Shown piece after piece: positions 33,422 through 42,438 of a stretch of 64,000 bases of DNA. The notes under the pieces are model-generated. The model searched no databases. It was not told where the DNA came from and saw only the letters and a program-made list of their open reading frames with translations. The position numbers and the translations under genes were made by a program. Origin of the DNA: Streptomyces sp. TRM49041 (GTDB lineage Bacteria > Actinomycetota > Actinomycetes > Streptomycetales > Streptomycetaceae); contig NZ_VSRY01000173.1 in the NCBI RefSeq assembly GCF_008271805.1, positions 1-64,000 of the forward strand, written 5' to 3'. Numbering within the stretch: position 1 is the first letter of the stretch; each line of letters opens with the position of its first letter.

Positions 33422-34231
33422 ATGCGAGCCACCTTCATCCGCCGTTCCGCCGTCGCCGCGTCCGCGGTGTCCCTTGCTCTGCTTGTCACAGCTTGCGGTG
33501 GTGAGAAGGCGGGTGGCGAGGACAAGGGCGCCAAGGACAAGGCGACCACGGAGTCCGCCGCGCCCGCCGCCAAGGTCCTGACCGCCGCCGAGCTGGAGAA
33601 GGCGGTGCTGGCCCAGGGTGATGTCGCGGGGCACAAGGTGGAGCCGGCCAAGGCCGCGGACATCGGCAAGGCCGAGGACGTCACCGTCGACAAGGCGGAG
33701 TGCCTGCCGCTGGCCCACGCCGCCTCCGCAGTGGCGCTCGGCAAGCCCGCGGCGACCGTGACCCGCAAGGTGATGGAGGAGCCGAAGGCGGACAAGGAGA
33801 AGCCCTCCTTCGAGGGCATGACGGAGAAGGAGATCGAGGACGCCATCGCGTCGTCGATGGCCATCACCGTCACGACGGACCAGCTCTCCTCGTACGACGG
33901 CAAGGGTGCCGAGGACGGCCTCGCCTCCCTGCGGGCCGCCGGCACCGCCTGTGCCGGTGGCTTCACCGTGACCCAGGACGGCGAGAAGACCAAGATCCTC
34001 AAGGTCGAGGAGGCCAAGGTCTCCGGTGGCGAGGAGGCCGGTGCCTGGGTTCTCACGGCCGACATGGAGGACGGCGAGAAGATGGCGGTCAAGGTGGTGG
34101 CCCTCCGTCAGGGATCCACGCTCGCCACGTTCATGGCCATGAACATCGGTGCCGCCATGACCGGCAAGGACTTCCCCCTGCCCACCGCCGTCATCGACGC
34201 CCAGGTCGGCAAGCTCGCCAAGCTGGGCTGA
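33422..34231 (+). CDS. lipoprotein, paralogue of the previous gene
   Basis: 269 residues from ATG 33422. The lipobox LVTAC puts the lipid on Cys24. The mature part is Lys/Glu/Ala-rich, with AELEKAVLAQGDVAGH, SYDGKGAEDGLASLRAAG and the ending PTAVIDAQVGKLAKLG, matching the upstream gene in order. Function unknown. The 93-base gap between the two genes may hold a separate promoter. Confidence 0.82.
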   Translation: MRATFIRRSAVAASAVSLALLVTACGGEKAGGEDKGAKDKATTESAAPAAKVLTAAELEKAVLAQGDVAGHKVEPAKAADIGKAEDVTVDKAECLPLAHAASAVALGKPAATVTRKVMEEPKADKEKPSFEGMTEKEIEDAIASSMAITVTTDQLSSYDGKGAEDGLASLRAAGTACAGGFTVTQDGEKTKILKVEEAKVSGGEEAGAWVLTADMEDGEKMAVKVVALRQGSTLATFMAMNIGAAMTGKDFPLPTAVIDAQVGKLAKLG

Positions 34232-34266
34232 GCCGGGGGAGCCCGTCGGGGTCGTAGGCTGCCCGC

Positions 34267-36117
34267 ATGTGCGGAATCGTGGGATACGTCGGCGGGCAGT
34301 CGGCGCTTGATGTCGTCATCGCGGGTCTGAAGCGGCTCGAGTACCGGGGCTACGACTCCGCCGGGGTCGCCGTGCTCGCCGACGGTGGGCTCGCGGCGGC
34401 CAAGAAGGCGGGCAAGCTCGTCAACCTGGAGAAGGAACTGGTCAGTCGGCCGCTGCCGAGCGGGTCCACCGGGATCGGCCACACCCGGTGGGCCACGCAC
34501 GGCGCGCCGACCGACGCCAACGCGCACCCGCACCTCGACAACGCGGGGCGGGTCGCGGTCGTGCACAACGGGATCATCGAGAACTTCGCGTCCCTGCGGG
34601 CCGAGCTGGCCGAGCGCGGGCACGACCTCGTCTCCGAGACCGACACCGAGGTCGTCGCCCACCTCCTCGCCGAGGCCCACTCCTCCACCGCCGACCTGGC
34701 CGAAGCCATGCGCCAGGTCAGCCGGCTGCTCGAAGGGGCCTTCACCCTCGTGGCCGTACACGCCGACGAGCCCGATGTCGTCGTCGGGGCCCGGCGGAAC
34801 TCGCCGCTCGTCGTGGGAGTGGGGGAGGGGGAGTCGTTTCTCGCCTCCGATGTCGCCGCTTTCATCGAGCACACCCGCTCCGCCATCGAGCTCGGCCAGG
34901 ACCAGGTCGTCGAGCTCCGGCGGGACGGGACCGTCACCGTCACCGACTTCGACGGCGCGCCCGCCGACGTGCGGACCTACCACGTCGACTGGGACGCCTC
35001 CGCCGCCGAGAAGGCCGGCTACGACTACTTCATGCTCAAGGAGATCGCCGAGCAGCCCAAGGCGGTCACCGACACGCTCCTCGGGCGCGTCGACGCGGAA
35101 GGGTCCCTGACGCTCGACGAGGTGCGGATTCCCGACGCCGTGCTCCGCGAGGCCACCAAGGTCGTCATCGTCGCGTGCGGCACCGCCTTCCACTCGGGGC
35201 TCATCGCCAAGTACGCCATCGAGCACTGGACCCGGATTCCCTGCGAGGTGGAGCTGGCCAGTGAGTTCCGGTACCGGGACCCGATTCTCGACCAGCGGAC
35301 GCTCGTCATCGCCATCTCCCAGTCCGGGGAGACCATGGACACCCTGATGGCGGTGCGCCACGCCCGCGAGCAGGGCGCCCGCGTGCTGGCCGTCTGCAAT
35401 ACGAACGGGGCGTCCATTCCACGGGAGTGCGACGCCGTGCTGTACACGCACGCCGGACCCGAGGTCGCCGTCGCGTCCACCAAGGCGTTCCTCACGCAGC
35501 TCGTGGCCTGCTACCTCGTGGCGCTCTACCTCGGGCAGGTGCGCGGCACCAAGTGGGGCGACGAGATCCGGGCCGTCGTCCGGGACCTCTCGCGGATCGC
35601 CGAGGACGTGGAGCGCGTCCTGGAGACCATGGAGCCCGTACGGGAGCTGGCGCGGTCGCTCGCCGACCACGACACCGTGCTGTTCCTGGGGCGGCACGTG
35701 GGCTACCCCGTCGCGCTCGAAGGCGCGCTGAAGCTCAAGGAACTCGCGTACATGCACGCCGAGGGGTTCGCCGCCGGGGAGCTCAAGCACGGGCCCATCG
35801 CCCTCATCGAGAAGGATCTGCCCGTCGTCGTCGTGGTGCCCTCGCCGCGGGGGCGGTCCGTGCTCCACGGGAAGATCGTCTCCAATATCCAGGAGATCCG
35901 GGCCCGGGGGGCCAGGACCATCGTCATCGCGGAGGAGGGGGACGAGGCCGTCGTGCCCTACGCCGATCACCTCATCCGGATCCCGGCCACGCCGACGCTC
36001 CTTCAGCCGCTCGTCTCCACCGTCCCCTTGCAGGTCTTCGCCTGCGAGCTCGCCACCGCCCGCGGCAACGAGGTCGACCAGCCGCGCAACCTCGCGAAGT
36101 CGGTCACCGTCGAATGA
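34267..36117 (+). CDS. glmS: glutamine-fructose-6-phosphate aminotransferase
   Basis: 616 residues. The nucleophile is Cys2 (MCGIVGYVG). The glutaminase domain (1-240) contains RWATHGAPTDANAHPH. Two SIS domains follow, with ACGTAFHSG and ISQSGETMDT, then STKAFLTQ and the C-terminal QPRNLAKSVTVE. It makes GlcN-6-P for cell wall and other amino sugars. The ATGA overlap with acpS shows coupling. A second glmS-like gene often exists in Streptomyces; this is the core copy by context (inference). Confidence 0.97.
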   Translation: MCGIVGYVGGQSALDVVIAGLKRLEYRGYDSAGVAVLADGGLAAAKKAGKLVNLEKELVSRPLPSGSTGIGHTRWATHGAPTDANAHPHLDNAGRVAVVHNGIIENFASLRAELAERGHDLVSETDTEVVAHLLAEAHSSTADLAEAMRQVSRLLEGAFTLVAVHADEPDVVVGARRNSPLVVGVGEGESFLASDVAAFIEHTRSAIELGQDQVVELRRDGTVTVTDFDGAPADVRTYHVDWDASAAEKAGYDYFMLKEIAEQPKAVTDTLLGRVDAEGSLTLDEVRIPDAVLREATKVVIVACGTAFHSGLIAKYAIEHWTRIPCEVELASEFRYRDPILDQRTLVIAISQSGETMDTLMAVRHAREQGARVLAVCNTNGASIPRECDAVLYTHAGPEVAVASTKAFLTQLVACYLVALYLGQVRGTKWGDEIRAVVRDLSRIAEDVERVLETMEPVRELARSLADHDTVLFLGRHVGYPVALEGALKLKELAYMHAEGFAAGELKHGPIALIEKDLPVVVVVPSPRGRSVLHGKIVSNIQEIRARGARTIVIAEEGDEAVVPYADHLIRIPATPTLLQPLVSTVPLQVFACELATARGNEVDQPRNLAKSVTVE

Positions 36118-36482
36118 TCATCGGGGTGGGGATCGACGTCGCCGCGATCGACCGGTTCGCGGAGGCCATGGAGCGTACGCCACAGATGGCGGAACGGCTC
36201 TTTCTGGAGCGGGAGTTGCTGCTGCCCAGCGGCGAGCGGCGCGGTATCGCCTCACTCGCCGCACGGTTCGCCGCCAAGGAGGCCATCGCCAAGGCGCTCG
36301 GCGCGCCGCCGGGGCTGCACTGGACGGACGCCGAGGTGTACGTGGAGGACAGCGGCCGGCCCCGGCTGCGGGTGCGGGGCACGGTCGCGGCGCGCGCCGC
36401 CGAGCTGGGCGTACGGTCCTGGCATGTGTCGCTCAGTCACGACGCGGGGGTGGCGTCGGCCGTGGTGATCGCCGAGGGTTGA
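36114..36482 (+). CDS. acpS: holo-[acyl-carrier-protein] synthase
   Basis: 122 residues. The magnesium ligands are in GVGIDVAAIDRF (Asp8) and AARFAAKEAIAKALG (Glu). It moves phosphopantetheine from CoA to fatty-acid or polyketide carrier proteins. Overlaps glmS by four bases and lies 18 bases before nnr. Confidence 0.96.
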   Translation: MIIGVGIDVAAIDRFAEAMERTPQMAERLFLERELLLPSGERRGIASLAARFAAKEAIAKALGAPPGLHWTDAEVYVEDSGRPRLRVRGTVAARAAELGVRSWHVSLSHDAGVASAVVIAEG

Positions 36483-36500
36483 GCGGAGGAGGCTGAACGG

Positions 36501-37928
36501 ATGCGTACTGCCTATCGCGTCGAGAGCGTACGGGCGGCGGAGGCCGCGCTGATGGCCCGGCTTCCCGAGGGTGCCCTGATGCAGCGGGCCGCCGCCGGGC
36601 TCGCCGGGGCATGCACGCGGCTGCTCGGGCGGGTCTACGGCGCCCGCGTCGTGCTGCTCGTCGGCAGCGGGGCCAACGGTGGTGACGCCCTGTACGCCGG
36701 GGCCCGGCTCGCCCGGCGCGGCGCCGGGGTCGCCGCCGTGCTGCTCGGCGCGCACACCCACGAAGCCGGGCTCGCCGTGCTGACCGGGGCCGGCGGGTCC
36801 GTGGCCGACGACCCGTTCGCCGTACTCGCCCGCGCCGACCTCGTCCTGGACGGGATCACCGGCATCGGAGGCCGCGGCGGGCTCCGCCCCGACGCCGTGC
36901 CGGTCGTCCGTGCCGCGCGCGGCTCCGACGCGGTCGTGGTCGCCGTGGACCTGCCGAGCGGCGTCGACGCCGACACGGGCGCGGTCGACGGGGAGGCGGT
37001 ACGGGCCGACGCGACGGTGACGTTCGGGGCGTACAAGGCGGGGCTGCTCGTGGACCCGGCGCGGGAGTACGCGGGCGCCGTACGGCTCGTCGACATCGGG
37101 CTCGCGGAGCACCTGCCGTCCGTGCCCGAGCTGGAGGCCCTCCAGCACGCCGACGTGGCGCGGCTCCTGCCCGTACCGGCCGCCGAGAGCGACAAGTACC
37201 GGCGCGGCGTCGTCGGGCTCGTCGCCGGGTCGGCGCGCTACCCGGGCGCCGCCGTGCTGGCCGTCGCGGGCGCGCTGCGCGGCGGGGCGGGGGCCGTACG
37301 GTACGTGGGCCCCGCCGCCGAGGCCGTGCTTTCCCGGTACCCGGAGACCCTGGTCCACGCGGGGCCGCCCCGGAAGGCGGGGCGCGTCCAGGCGTGGGTG
37401 ATCGGACCCGGGCTCGGCGACACGCCCGGCGTGGACGACGTCATGGAGTCCGACGTGCCGGTGCTCGTCGACGCCGACGGGCTGCGCCTCCTCGACCCTG
37501 CGGCCGTACGGGCCCGGTCCGCCCCGACGGTCCTCACCCCGCACGCGGGTGAGGCGGCGGCGCTCCTCGGCGTCGCCCGCGAGGACGTCGAGGCGCGGCG
37601 GCTCGACGCGGCACGGGAGCTGGCGGCGCGCTACGGGGCGACGGTGCTGCTCAAGGGGTCCACGACCCTGGTGGCCGCCCCGGAGCCGGCCGTTCCGGTG
37701 CGGGTGAACGCGACCGGAACCCCCTGGCTGGCCACCGCCGGGAGCGGCGACGTCCTGTCGGGCCTCGCCGGCTCGCTGCTGGCGGCCCGTCTCGCCCCGC
37801 GCGACGCCGCGTCGGCCGCGGCGTACCTGCACGGGCTGGCCGCCCGGCGCGCGGCGCGCGGGGCGCCCGTCGCGGCGCACGACGTGGCGGAAGCACTGCC
37901 GGGGGCGTGGCGGGATGTCGTCGGCTGA
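36501..37928 (+). CDS. nnr: bifunctional NAD(P)H-hydrate epimerase/dehydratase
   Basis: 475 residues with two domains. The N-terminal YjeF_N epimerase (1-210) has GSGANGGDALYAGARL; the first N of the usual NNGGD is A here. The C-terminal dehydratase (about 225-470) has GSARYPGAAVLA, LTPHAGEAAALLG and the phosphate-binding NATGTPWLATAGSGDVLSG. It repairs hydrated NADH and NADPH. It follows acpS in the same direction, likely one operon with glmS. Confidence 0.95.
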   Translation: MRTAYRVESVRAAEAALMARLPEGALMQRAAAGLAGACTRLLGRVYGARVVLLVGSGANGGDALYAGARLARRGAGVAAVLLGAHTHEAGLAVLTGAGGSVADDPFAVLARADLVLDGITGIGGRGGLRPDAVPVVRAARGSDAVVVAVDLPSGVDADTGAVDGEAVRADATVTFGAYKAGLLVDPAREYAGAVRLVDIGLAEHLPSVPELEALQHADVARLLPVPAAESDKYRRGVVGLVAGSARYPGAAVLAVAGALRGGAGAVRYVGPAAEAVLSRYPETLVHAGPPRKAGRVQAWVIGPGLGDTPGVDDVMESDVPVLVDADGLRLLDPAAVRARSAPTVLTPHAGEAAALLGVAREDVEARRLDAARELAARYGATVLLKGSTTLVAAPEPAVPVRVNATGTPWLATAGSGDVLSGLAGSLLAARLAPRDAASAAAYLHGLAARRAARGAPVAAHDVAEALPGAWRDVVG

Positions 37929-38041
37929 GGGGCGTGCGGGGAGGAACCGGCGCGGGCCCGCCCGGGGATCGAGGGGCCGGTGGGGGGCCGGGCCGGGTCC
38001 GGGGCCCGGGGGCGAGGGGGCCGCGGCGCTGGTCCGTGGAC

Positions 38042-38725
38042 ATGGTGGAGAGATTTGCAGGGGTGGGAGAGACAGTGGGGCACAACGCGCACGTGGCCGC
38101 GCTCACGCGGCTGATGCCGCCGGTCCACGGGGCCGACGAACAGGTCGACTGGGCGGCCGCCGAGGCCCGGTGGGGCGTCCGGTTCCCCGCCGACTACCGG
38201 GACTTCATGGCCCGGTACGGCGGCGGCTCCGTCAACGGCGAGGCCGTGGTCCTGCTGCCGCTGCCGCAGCAGGGCGTCCGGTGGCAGCCGGGCGACCTCG
38301 CCGAGGAGACCGCCAATGTGCGCCTCGCCTGGCGGGCGGAGGGCGGCCGGGACGCGCTGGACGCCGACCCCGGCGACCTCCTGGCCTGGGGCGTCACGGC
38401 CGGGCCCGACATCCTGTGCTGGCTCACCACGGACCCGGACCCGGACCGGTGGCCGGTCGTGGTGTGCGGGCGGCACACATCACCGACGTTCACCGTCCAC
38501 CCGTACGGGATGGCCGAGTTCCTGCACCGGCTCCTCGCCGACGAGTTCGACGACCCGCCGGTCAGCCTCGTCTTCTGGGACGGCACCCCGGCCCGGTTCG
38601 TCCACTGGCGCGAGGAACAGCTCCGCTTCCTGGCCGGCCTCGACCCGGAAACCGGCGAACCCGACCCGTACGCACACCCACAGCCCCATCCGGCGGCCGG
38701 CGGTGATCCCGGGAGGGCGACCTGA
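38042..38725 (+). CDS. SMI1/KNR4 (SUKH) family protein
   Basis: 227 residues from ATG 38042. VDWAAAEARWGVRFPADYRDFMARYGGGSVNG near 32-63 is the family core, followed by LPLPQQ and later LLAWGVTAGPDILCWLTT and EFLHRLLADEF. In bacteria SUKH proteins are often immunity proteins for contact toxins; no toxin is adjacent, so a housekeeping or orphan immunity role is open. The gap before it (37929-38041) is a run of G-rich sequence with no gene. Confidence 0.8.
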   Translation: MVERFAGVGETVGHNAHVAALTRLMPPVHGADEQVDWAAAEARWGVRFPADYRDFMARYGGGSVNGEAVVLLPLPQQGVRWQPGDLAEETANVRLAWRAEGGRDALDADPGDLLAWGVTAGPDILCWLTTDPDPDRWPVVVCGRHTSPTFTVHPYGMAEFLHRLLADEFDDPPVSLVFWDGTPARFVHWREEQLRFLAGLDPETGEPDPYAHPQPHPAAGGDPGRAT

Positions 38726-38785
38726 CGGGCGGCGATACCGAGGGGTCGCGGCCGGCCGTTGTTGTGGCCGACCATTGTTGTGGGC

Positions 38786-38821
38786 GGGTGTTCCGCAGGG
38801 TGTTCCGCAGGGTGTTCCGCA
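38786..38821 (+). repeat. 12-base tandem repeat, three copies
   Basis: GGGTGTTCCGCA occurs three times head to tail in the gap upstream of alr. It may vary in copy number between strains. Confidence 0.7.
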
Positions 38822-38944
38822 GGGCGGAACGGGTGGGTGTACCGACCGGCCGCGCGCCCCGTCCGGTGCCCGGCTGTCCGTTCGTGATCCGAGCGACATG
38901 ACGGCGCCGCCTGCCCCGTGGGCGTACCTGAGACACTGGGCGCG

Positions 38945-40132
38945 ATGAGTGAGACACCGCAGCAGCCTCGCGCCGCCCGCGAGCCCGAGGCACCCGAGAC
39001 CCGCGCCCGCGCCGAGATCGACCTCGGTGCGCTTCGCGCCAACGTCCGCGCGCTGCGCGCCCGGGTCGCGCCCCGCGGCGCCCAGGTCATGGGCGTCGTG
39101 AAGGCCGACGCGTACGGGCACGGCGCAGTGCCGTGTGCCCGCGCCGCGCTCGCCGCGGGTGCCACATGGCTCGGTACGGCCACGCCGTACGAGGCGCTCG
39201 CGCTCCGGGCCGCCGGGATCGACGCGCCGGTCCTGTGCTGGCTGTGGACGCCCGGCGGGCCCTTCCGCGCCGCCGTCGAAGCGGATGTCGACATCGCGGT
39301 GAGCGGGCTGTGGGCGCTCGGCGAGGTCACCGATGCCGCCCGGGCAGCCGGCCGCCCCGCCCGCGTCCAGCTCAAGGCCGACACCGGGCTCGGCCGCAAC
39401 GGCTGCCTGCCCGGCGACTGGCCGCGCCTCGTCGGCGAGGCCCTCAAGGCGCAGGCCGAAGGGCTGCTGCGGGTCACCGGCCTCTGGTCCCACTTCGCGT
39501 GCGCCGACGAGCCCGGCCACCCCTCCATCGCCGCCCAGCTGGACCGCTTCCACGACATGCTGGAGTACGCGGAGAAGGCCGGCGCCGAGCCGGAGGTGCG
39601 GCACATGGCCAACTCGCCCGCCACGCTCACCCTCCCCGACGCGTACTTCGACCTCGTCCGGGCGGGCGTGGCGATGTACGGCATCTCGCCCAGCCCCGAG
39701 GTCGGCGCACCGGCTGATTTCGGACTGCGTCCCGTGATGCGGCTGAGCGCCAGTGTGGCGTCCGTGAAGCAGGCGCCGCCCGGCCTCGGCATCAGCTACG
39801 GCCACCACTACGTCACCGACCGCGAGACGAACCTCGCCCTCGTCCCGCTCGGCTACGCCGACGGCGTCCCCCGCCACGCCTCGGGCAGTGGGCCCGTCCT
39901 GCTGGGCGGCGCGCTACGGACCGTGGCCGGCCGGGTCGCGATGGACCAGATCGTCCTGGACCTCGGCGCGGACGTCGTCGAGCCCGGCGCCCGCGCGGTG
40001 CTGTTCGGCCCGGGCGACGACGGCGAGCCCACTGCCGAGGACTGGGCGCGGGCGGCCGGAACCATCGCCTACGAGATCGTCACCCGCGTCGGCGCCCGGG
40101 TGCCGCGCGTCTACCTCCGCGAACGGGAGTAG
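38945..40132 (+). CDS. alr: alanine racemase
   Basis: 395 residues from ATG 38945. PLP binds Lys53 in VVKADAYGHG; the second catalytic residue is the tyrosine in AMYGISPS; RVAMDQIVLD binds substrate. It supplies D-alanine for peptidoglycan. The downstream hydrolase starts ten bases later and tsaE follows, the same order seen in Mycobacterium. Confidence 0.97.
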   Translation: MSETPQQPRAAREPEAPETRARAEIDLGALRANVRALRARVAPRGAQVMGVVKADAYGHGAVPCARAALAAGATWLGTATPYEALALRAAGIDAPVLCWLWTPGGPFRAAVEADVDIAVSGLWALGEVTDAARAAGRPARVQLKADTGLGRNGCLPGDWPRLVGEALKAQAEGLLRVTGLWSHFACADEPGHPSIAAQLDRFHDMLEYAEKAGAEPEVRHMANSPATLTLPDAYFDLVRAGVAMYGISPSPEVGAPADFGLRPVMRLSASVASVKQAPPGLGISYGHHYVTDRETNLALVPLGYADGVPRHASGSGPVLLGGALRTVAGRVAMDQIVLDLGADVVEPGARAVLFGPGDDGEPTAEDWARAAGTIAYEIVTRVGARVPRVYLRERE

Positions 40133-40142
40133 TGGGGGAGAC

Positions 40143-41387
40143 GTGAGCGAGACCGGTACGGGGGCGGCCGTCGGCGGGGCGGTCGTGGAGGCGGTGGGTG
40201 AGGCGGTCGAGGGGGCCGGCGTCGCCTGGCGGCGGCGCGCGGGCTTCGCCGGGGCCGCGATCGGGGTCGTCGCCGCGGGTGCTGCCGCCGGGGTGGCCCT
40301 GGAGCGGCTCACCGTCGGGCGCGGCGTCCGCAGGAAGGCCCGGCTGGCCCTGGACGCGGCCGGGCCCTACGGGGAACTGCGCGGCACCCCCGGCACGGCG
40401 TACGCCGACGACGGCACCGCGCTCCGGTACGAGGTCGACGAGCCCGACGAACCGGAGGGCGGCGCCCGCAGGTGGCGCGGCTTCGGCAGGCGTACGGCCC
40501 CGGCGCCGGTCACCGTCGTCTTCAGCCACGGCTACTGCCTCAGCCAGGACTCCTGGCACTTCCAGCGCGCCGCTCTCCGCGGCCTCGTCCGCACCGTGCA
40601 CTGGGACCAGCGCAGCCACGGCCGCTCCGCGCGCGGCGCCGCCCAGTCCGGGCCCGACGGCGCGCCGGTCTCCATCGACCAGCTCGGCCGCGACCTGAAG
40701 GCGGTCGTCGACGCGGCCGCGCCCGAGGGACCCCTGGTGCTGGTGGGGCACTCGATGGGCGGTATGACGATCATGGCGCTGGCCGACCACTACCCGGAGC
40801 TGATCCGGGACCGGGTCCTCGGCGTCGCCTTCGTCGGTACGTCGTCGGGTCGCCTCGCCGAGGTCAGCTACGGCCTCCCGGCGGCCGGCGTCAACGCCGT
40901 ACGGCGGGTCCTGCCCGGCGTGCTGCGTGCCCTCGGCACGCGTGCCGAGCTCGTGGAGCGGGGGCGGCGGGCGACCGCCGACCTGTTCGCGGGCCTCATC
41001 AAGCGGTACAGCTTCGGGACACGGGACGTGGACCCGGTCGTCGCCCGGTTCGCGGAGCGGATGATCGAGGCCACGCCGATCGACGTGGTCGCCGAGTTCT
41101 ATCCGGCGTTCACCGACCACGACAAGGCGGAGGCCCTCGCGGTCCTCGCCGACGCGGCCGTCCAGGTACTGGCTCTGGCGGGCGAGCAGGACATGGTCAC
41201 GCCCAGCTCCCACACCGAGGCCATCGCCGCGCTGCTGCCGGACGCCCGGCTGGTCGTCGTACCGGACGGCGGGCACCTGGTGATGCTGGAGCATCCGGAG
41301 GACGTCACCGGGCACCTCGTGGACCTGCTGGTGCGGGTCGGCGCGCTCACGCAGGGTGAGGCGGGGCCAGGGGCGCACAGCGGTTAG
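40143..41387 (+). CDS. alpha/beta hydrolase
   Basis: 414 residues from a GTG. A hydrophobic stretch (about 35-60, FAGAAIGVVAAGAAAGVALE) may be a membrane anchor. The hydrolase domain has VVFSHGYCLSQDSWHFQ (oxyanion region), the nucleophile elbow LVGHSMGGM, an aspartate in GEQDMVTP and the histidine in VPDGGHLVMLEHPE. Substrate unknown. It is fixed between alr and tsaE across actinobacteria, suggesting a cell-envelope or housekeeping role (inference). Confidence 0.88.
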   Translation: MSETGTGAAVGGAVVEAVGEAVEGAGVAWRRRAGFAGAAIGVVAAGAAAGVALERLTVGRGVRRKARLALDAAGPYGELRGTPGTAYADDGTALRYEVDEPDEPEGGARRWRGFGRRTAPAPVTVVFSHGYCLSQDSWHFQRAALRGLVRTVHWDQRSHGRSARGAAQSGPDGAPVSIDQLGRDLKAVVDAAAPEGPLVLVGHSMGGMTIMALADHYPELIRDRVLGVAFVGTSSGRLAEVSYGLPAAGVNAVRRVLPGVLRALGTRAELVERGRRATADLFAGLIKRYSFGTRDVDPVVARFAERMIEATPIDVVAEFYPAFTDHDKAEALAVLADAAVQVLALAGEQDMVTPSSHTEAIAALLPDARLVVVPDGGHLVMLEHPEDVTGHLVDLLVRVGALTQGEAGPGAHSG

Positions 41388-41397
41388 GTTGGCAGTC

Positions 41398-42030
41398 ATG
41401 GAAGCAGCGCACACCGAAGCAGCGGACGCACGAGCGGAGCAGGCAGGAGCTCCGGACACGGGAGCCGCGGCGCACGCCGGGGCCGCTCACGCGGATGCCG
41501 GGGCCGCGGACACCGGGGCCGCTCACGCGGATGCCGGGCCTAGCCGGCCCGCCGCCACCGCCCGGCTCACCGTCCATTCGCCCGACGAGATGCGTGAGTT
41601 CGGCCGTGCCCTGGCCGGACTGCTGCGCCCGGGCGACCTCGTGATGCTCACCGGAGAGCTGGGCGCCGGCAAGACGACCCTGACGCGGGGTCTCGGCGAC
41701 GGCCTCGGCGTGCGCGGCGCGGTCACCTCACCCACCTTCGTGATCGCCCGCGTCCACCCGTCGCTGGTCGGCGGCCCGGCCCTCGTCCATGTCGACGCGT
41801 ACCGGCTCGGCGGCGGCCTCGACGAGATGGAGGACCTCGACCTGGACGTCTCGCTGCCGGACTCCGTGGTCGTCGTGGAGTGGGGCGAGGGCAAGGTCGA
41901 GGAACTCACCGAGGACCGGCTGCACGTGGTGATCGACCGGGTCGTCGGTGCCACGGACGACGACCGGCGCGTGGTCACGCTGACCGGCCTGGGCACCCGC
42001 TGGGAAGGCGTGGACCTGGCGCAGCGCTGA
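41398..42030 (+). CDS. tsaE: tRNA threonylcarbamoyladenosine ATPase TsaE
   Basis: 210 residues from ATG 41398. The ATPase core has Walker A GELGAGKTT at 86-94, TSPTFVIARVH and VHVDAYRL, and VVVVEWGEG. The first 50 residues are an Ala/Asp/His/Gly repeat encoded by a 36-base tandem repeat and not part of the normal TsaE (about 150-160 residues). It drives t6A37 formation with TsaB and TsaD, both encoded 1.1-2.4 kb downstream. Confidence 0.93.
   Translation: MEAAHTEAADARAEQAGAPDTGAAAHAGAAHADAGAADTGAAHADAGPSRPAATARLTVHSPDEMREFGRALAGLLRPGDLVMLTGELGAGKTTLTRGLGDGLGVRGAVTSPTFVIARVHPSLVGGPALVHVDAYRLGGGLDEMEDLDLDVSLPDSVVVVEWGEGKVEELTEDRLHVVIDRVVGATDDDRRVVTLTGLGTRWEGVDLAQR
41479..41538 (+). repeat. in-frame direct repeat in the TsaE N terminus
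   Basis: A 24-base unit at 41479-41502 recurs at 41515-41538, a 36-base period (12 codons), giving a repeated GAAHADAG peptide. Confidence 0.7.
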
Positions 42031-42121
42031 CGCGCCCCGGGCTCCGCGCCCTGTCACCCGTACGTTCCGACAAGACGTCGGTAAATTGTTGCGCCGTACC
42101 TCCGAGGCATGGTCACATGGG

Positions 42122-42148
42122 TACAGTCGCTGGTTAGGTCTACCTAAC
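42122..42148 (+). promoter_or_regulatory. promoter with palindromic operator
   Basis: TACAGT at 42122-42127 fits a -10. Six bases later comes GTTAGGTCTACCTAAC (42133-42148), 7-base arms with a 2-base centre. The TTAGGT half-sites resemble part of the IdeR/DmdR iron box, but the spacing is shorter. A repressor bound here would cover the transcription start of the 72-residue gene. Confidence 0.5.
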
Positions 42149-42184
42149 TACGTCTCGTCCCGCCAGCGGAGCCAGGAGGCAACC

Positions 42185-42403
42185 ATGCCGCAGCAGCAGC
42201 CGTCGGACGTGTCCATGCGTGACCTGCTGGCGTCCTGTGCGGCCGCGAACGCCGTGTCCACGCCGCCGCGCCCGGCCGCCGTCGGCACAGCCGACCGCAC
42301 CGAGGGCGACGACCCCACCGAGGGCGGCGACGGCGGCGACGAGGCCGCCCACACCCACGCGCGACGCGAGGGCGAGCGGCACGAAGCGCCCCGGGCCGCG
42401 TAA
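42185..42403 (+). CDS. small Ala/Asp/Glu-rich protein, unknown function
   Basis: 72 residues from ATG 42185 with GGAGG at good spacing. The first 30 residues (SMRDLLASCAAANAVSTPP) look like a conserved helix with one cysteine; the rest is disordered and acidic (TEGDDPTEGGDGGDEA) with a His/Arg end. No known family. It has its own operator-like promoter and sits between tsaE and a convergent YkuD-like gene, breaking the t6A cluster. Confidence 0.7.
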   Translation: MPQQQPSDVSMRDLLASCAAANAVSTPPRPAAVGTADRTEGDDPTEGGDGGDEAAHTHARREGERHEAPRAA

Positions 42404-42438
42404 CCGCGACCGCCGCGCCACAGGGCGCGCAGAGCCTG

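Noticed and set aside
34108..35970. 620-codon minus-strand open frame opposite glmS
   Set aside because: A GC-driven shadow of a clear glmS gene; no motif, no ribosome site, Arg/Gly/Pro-rich translation.
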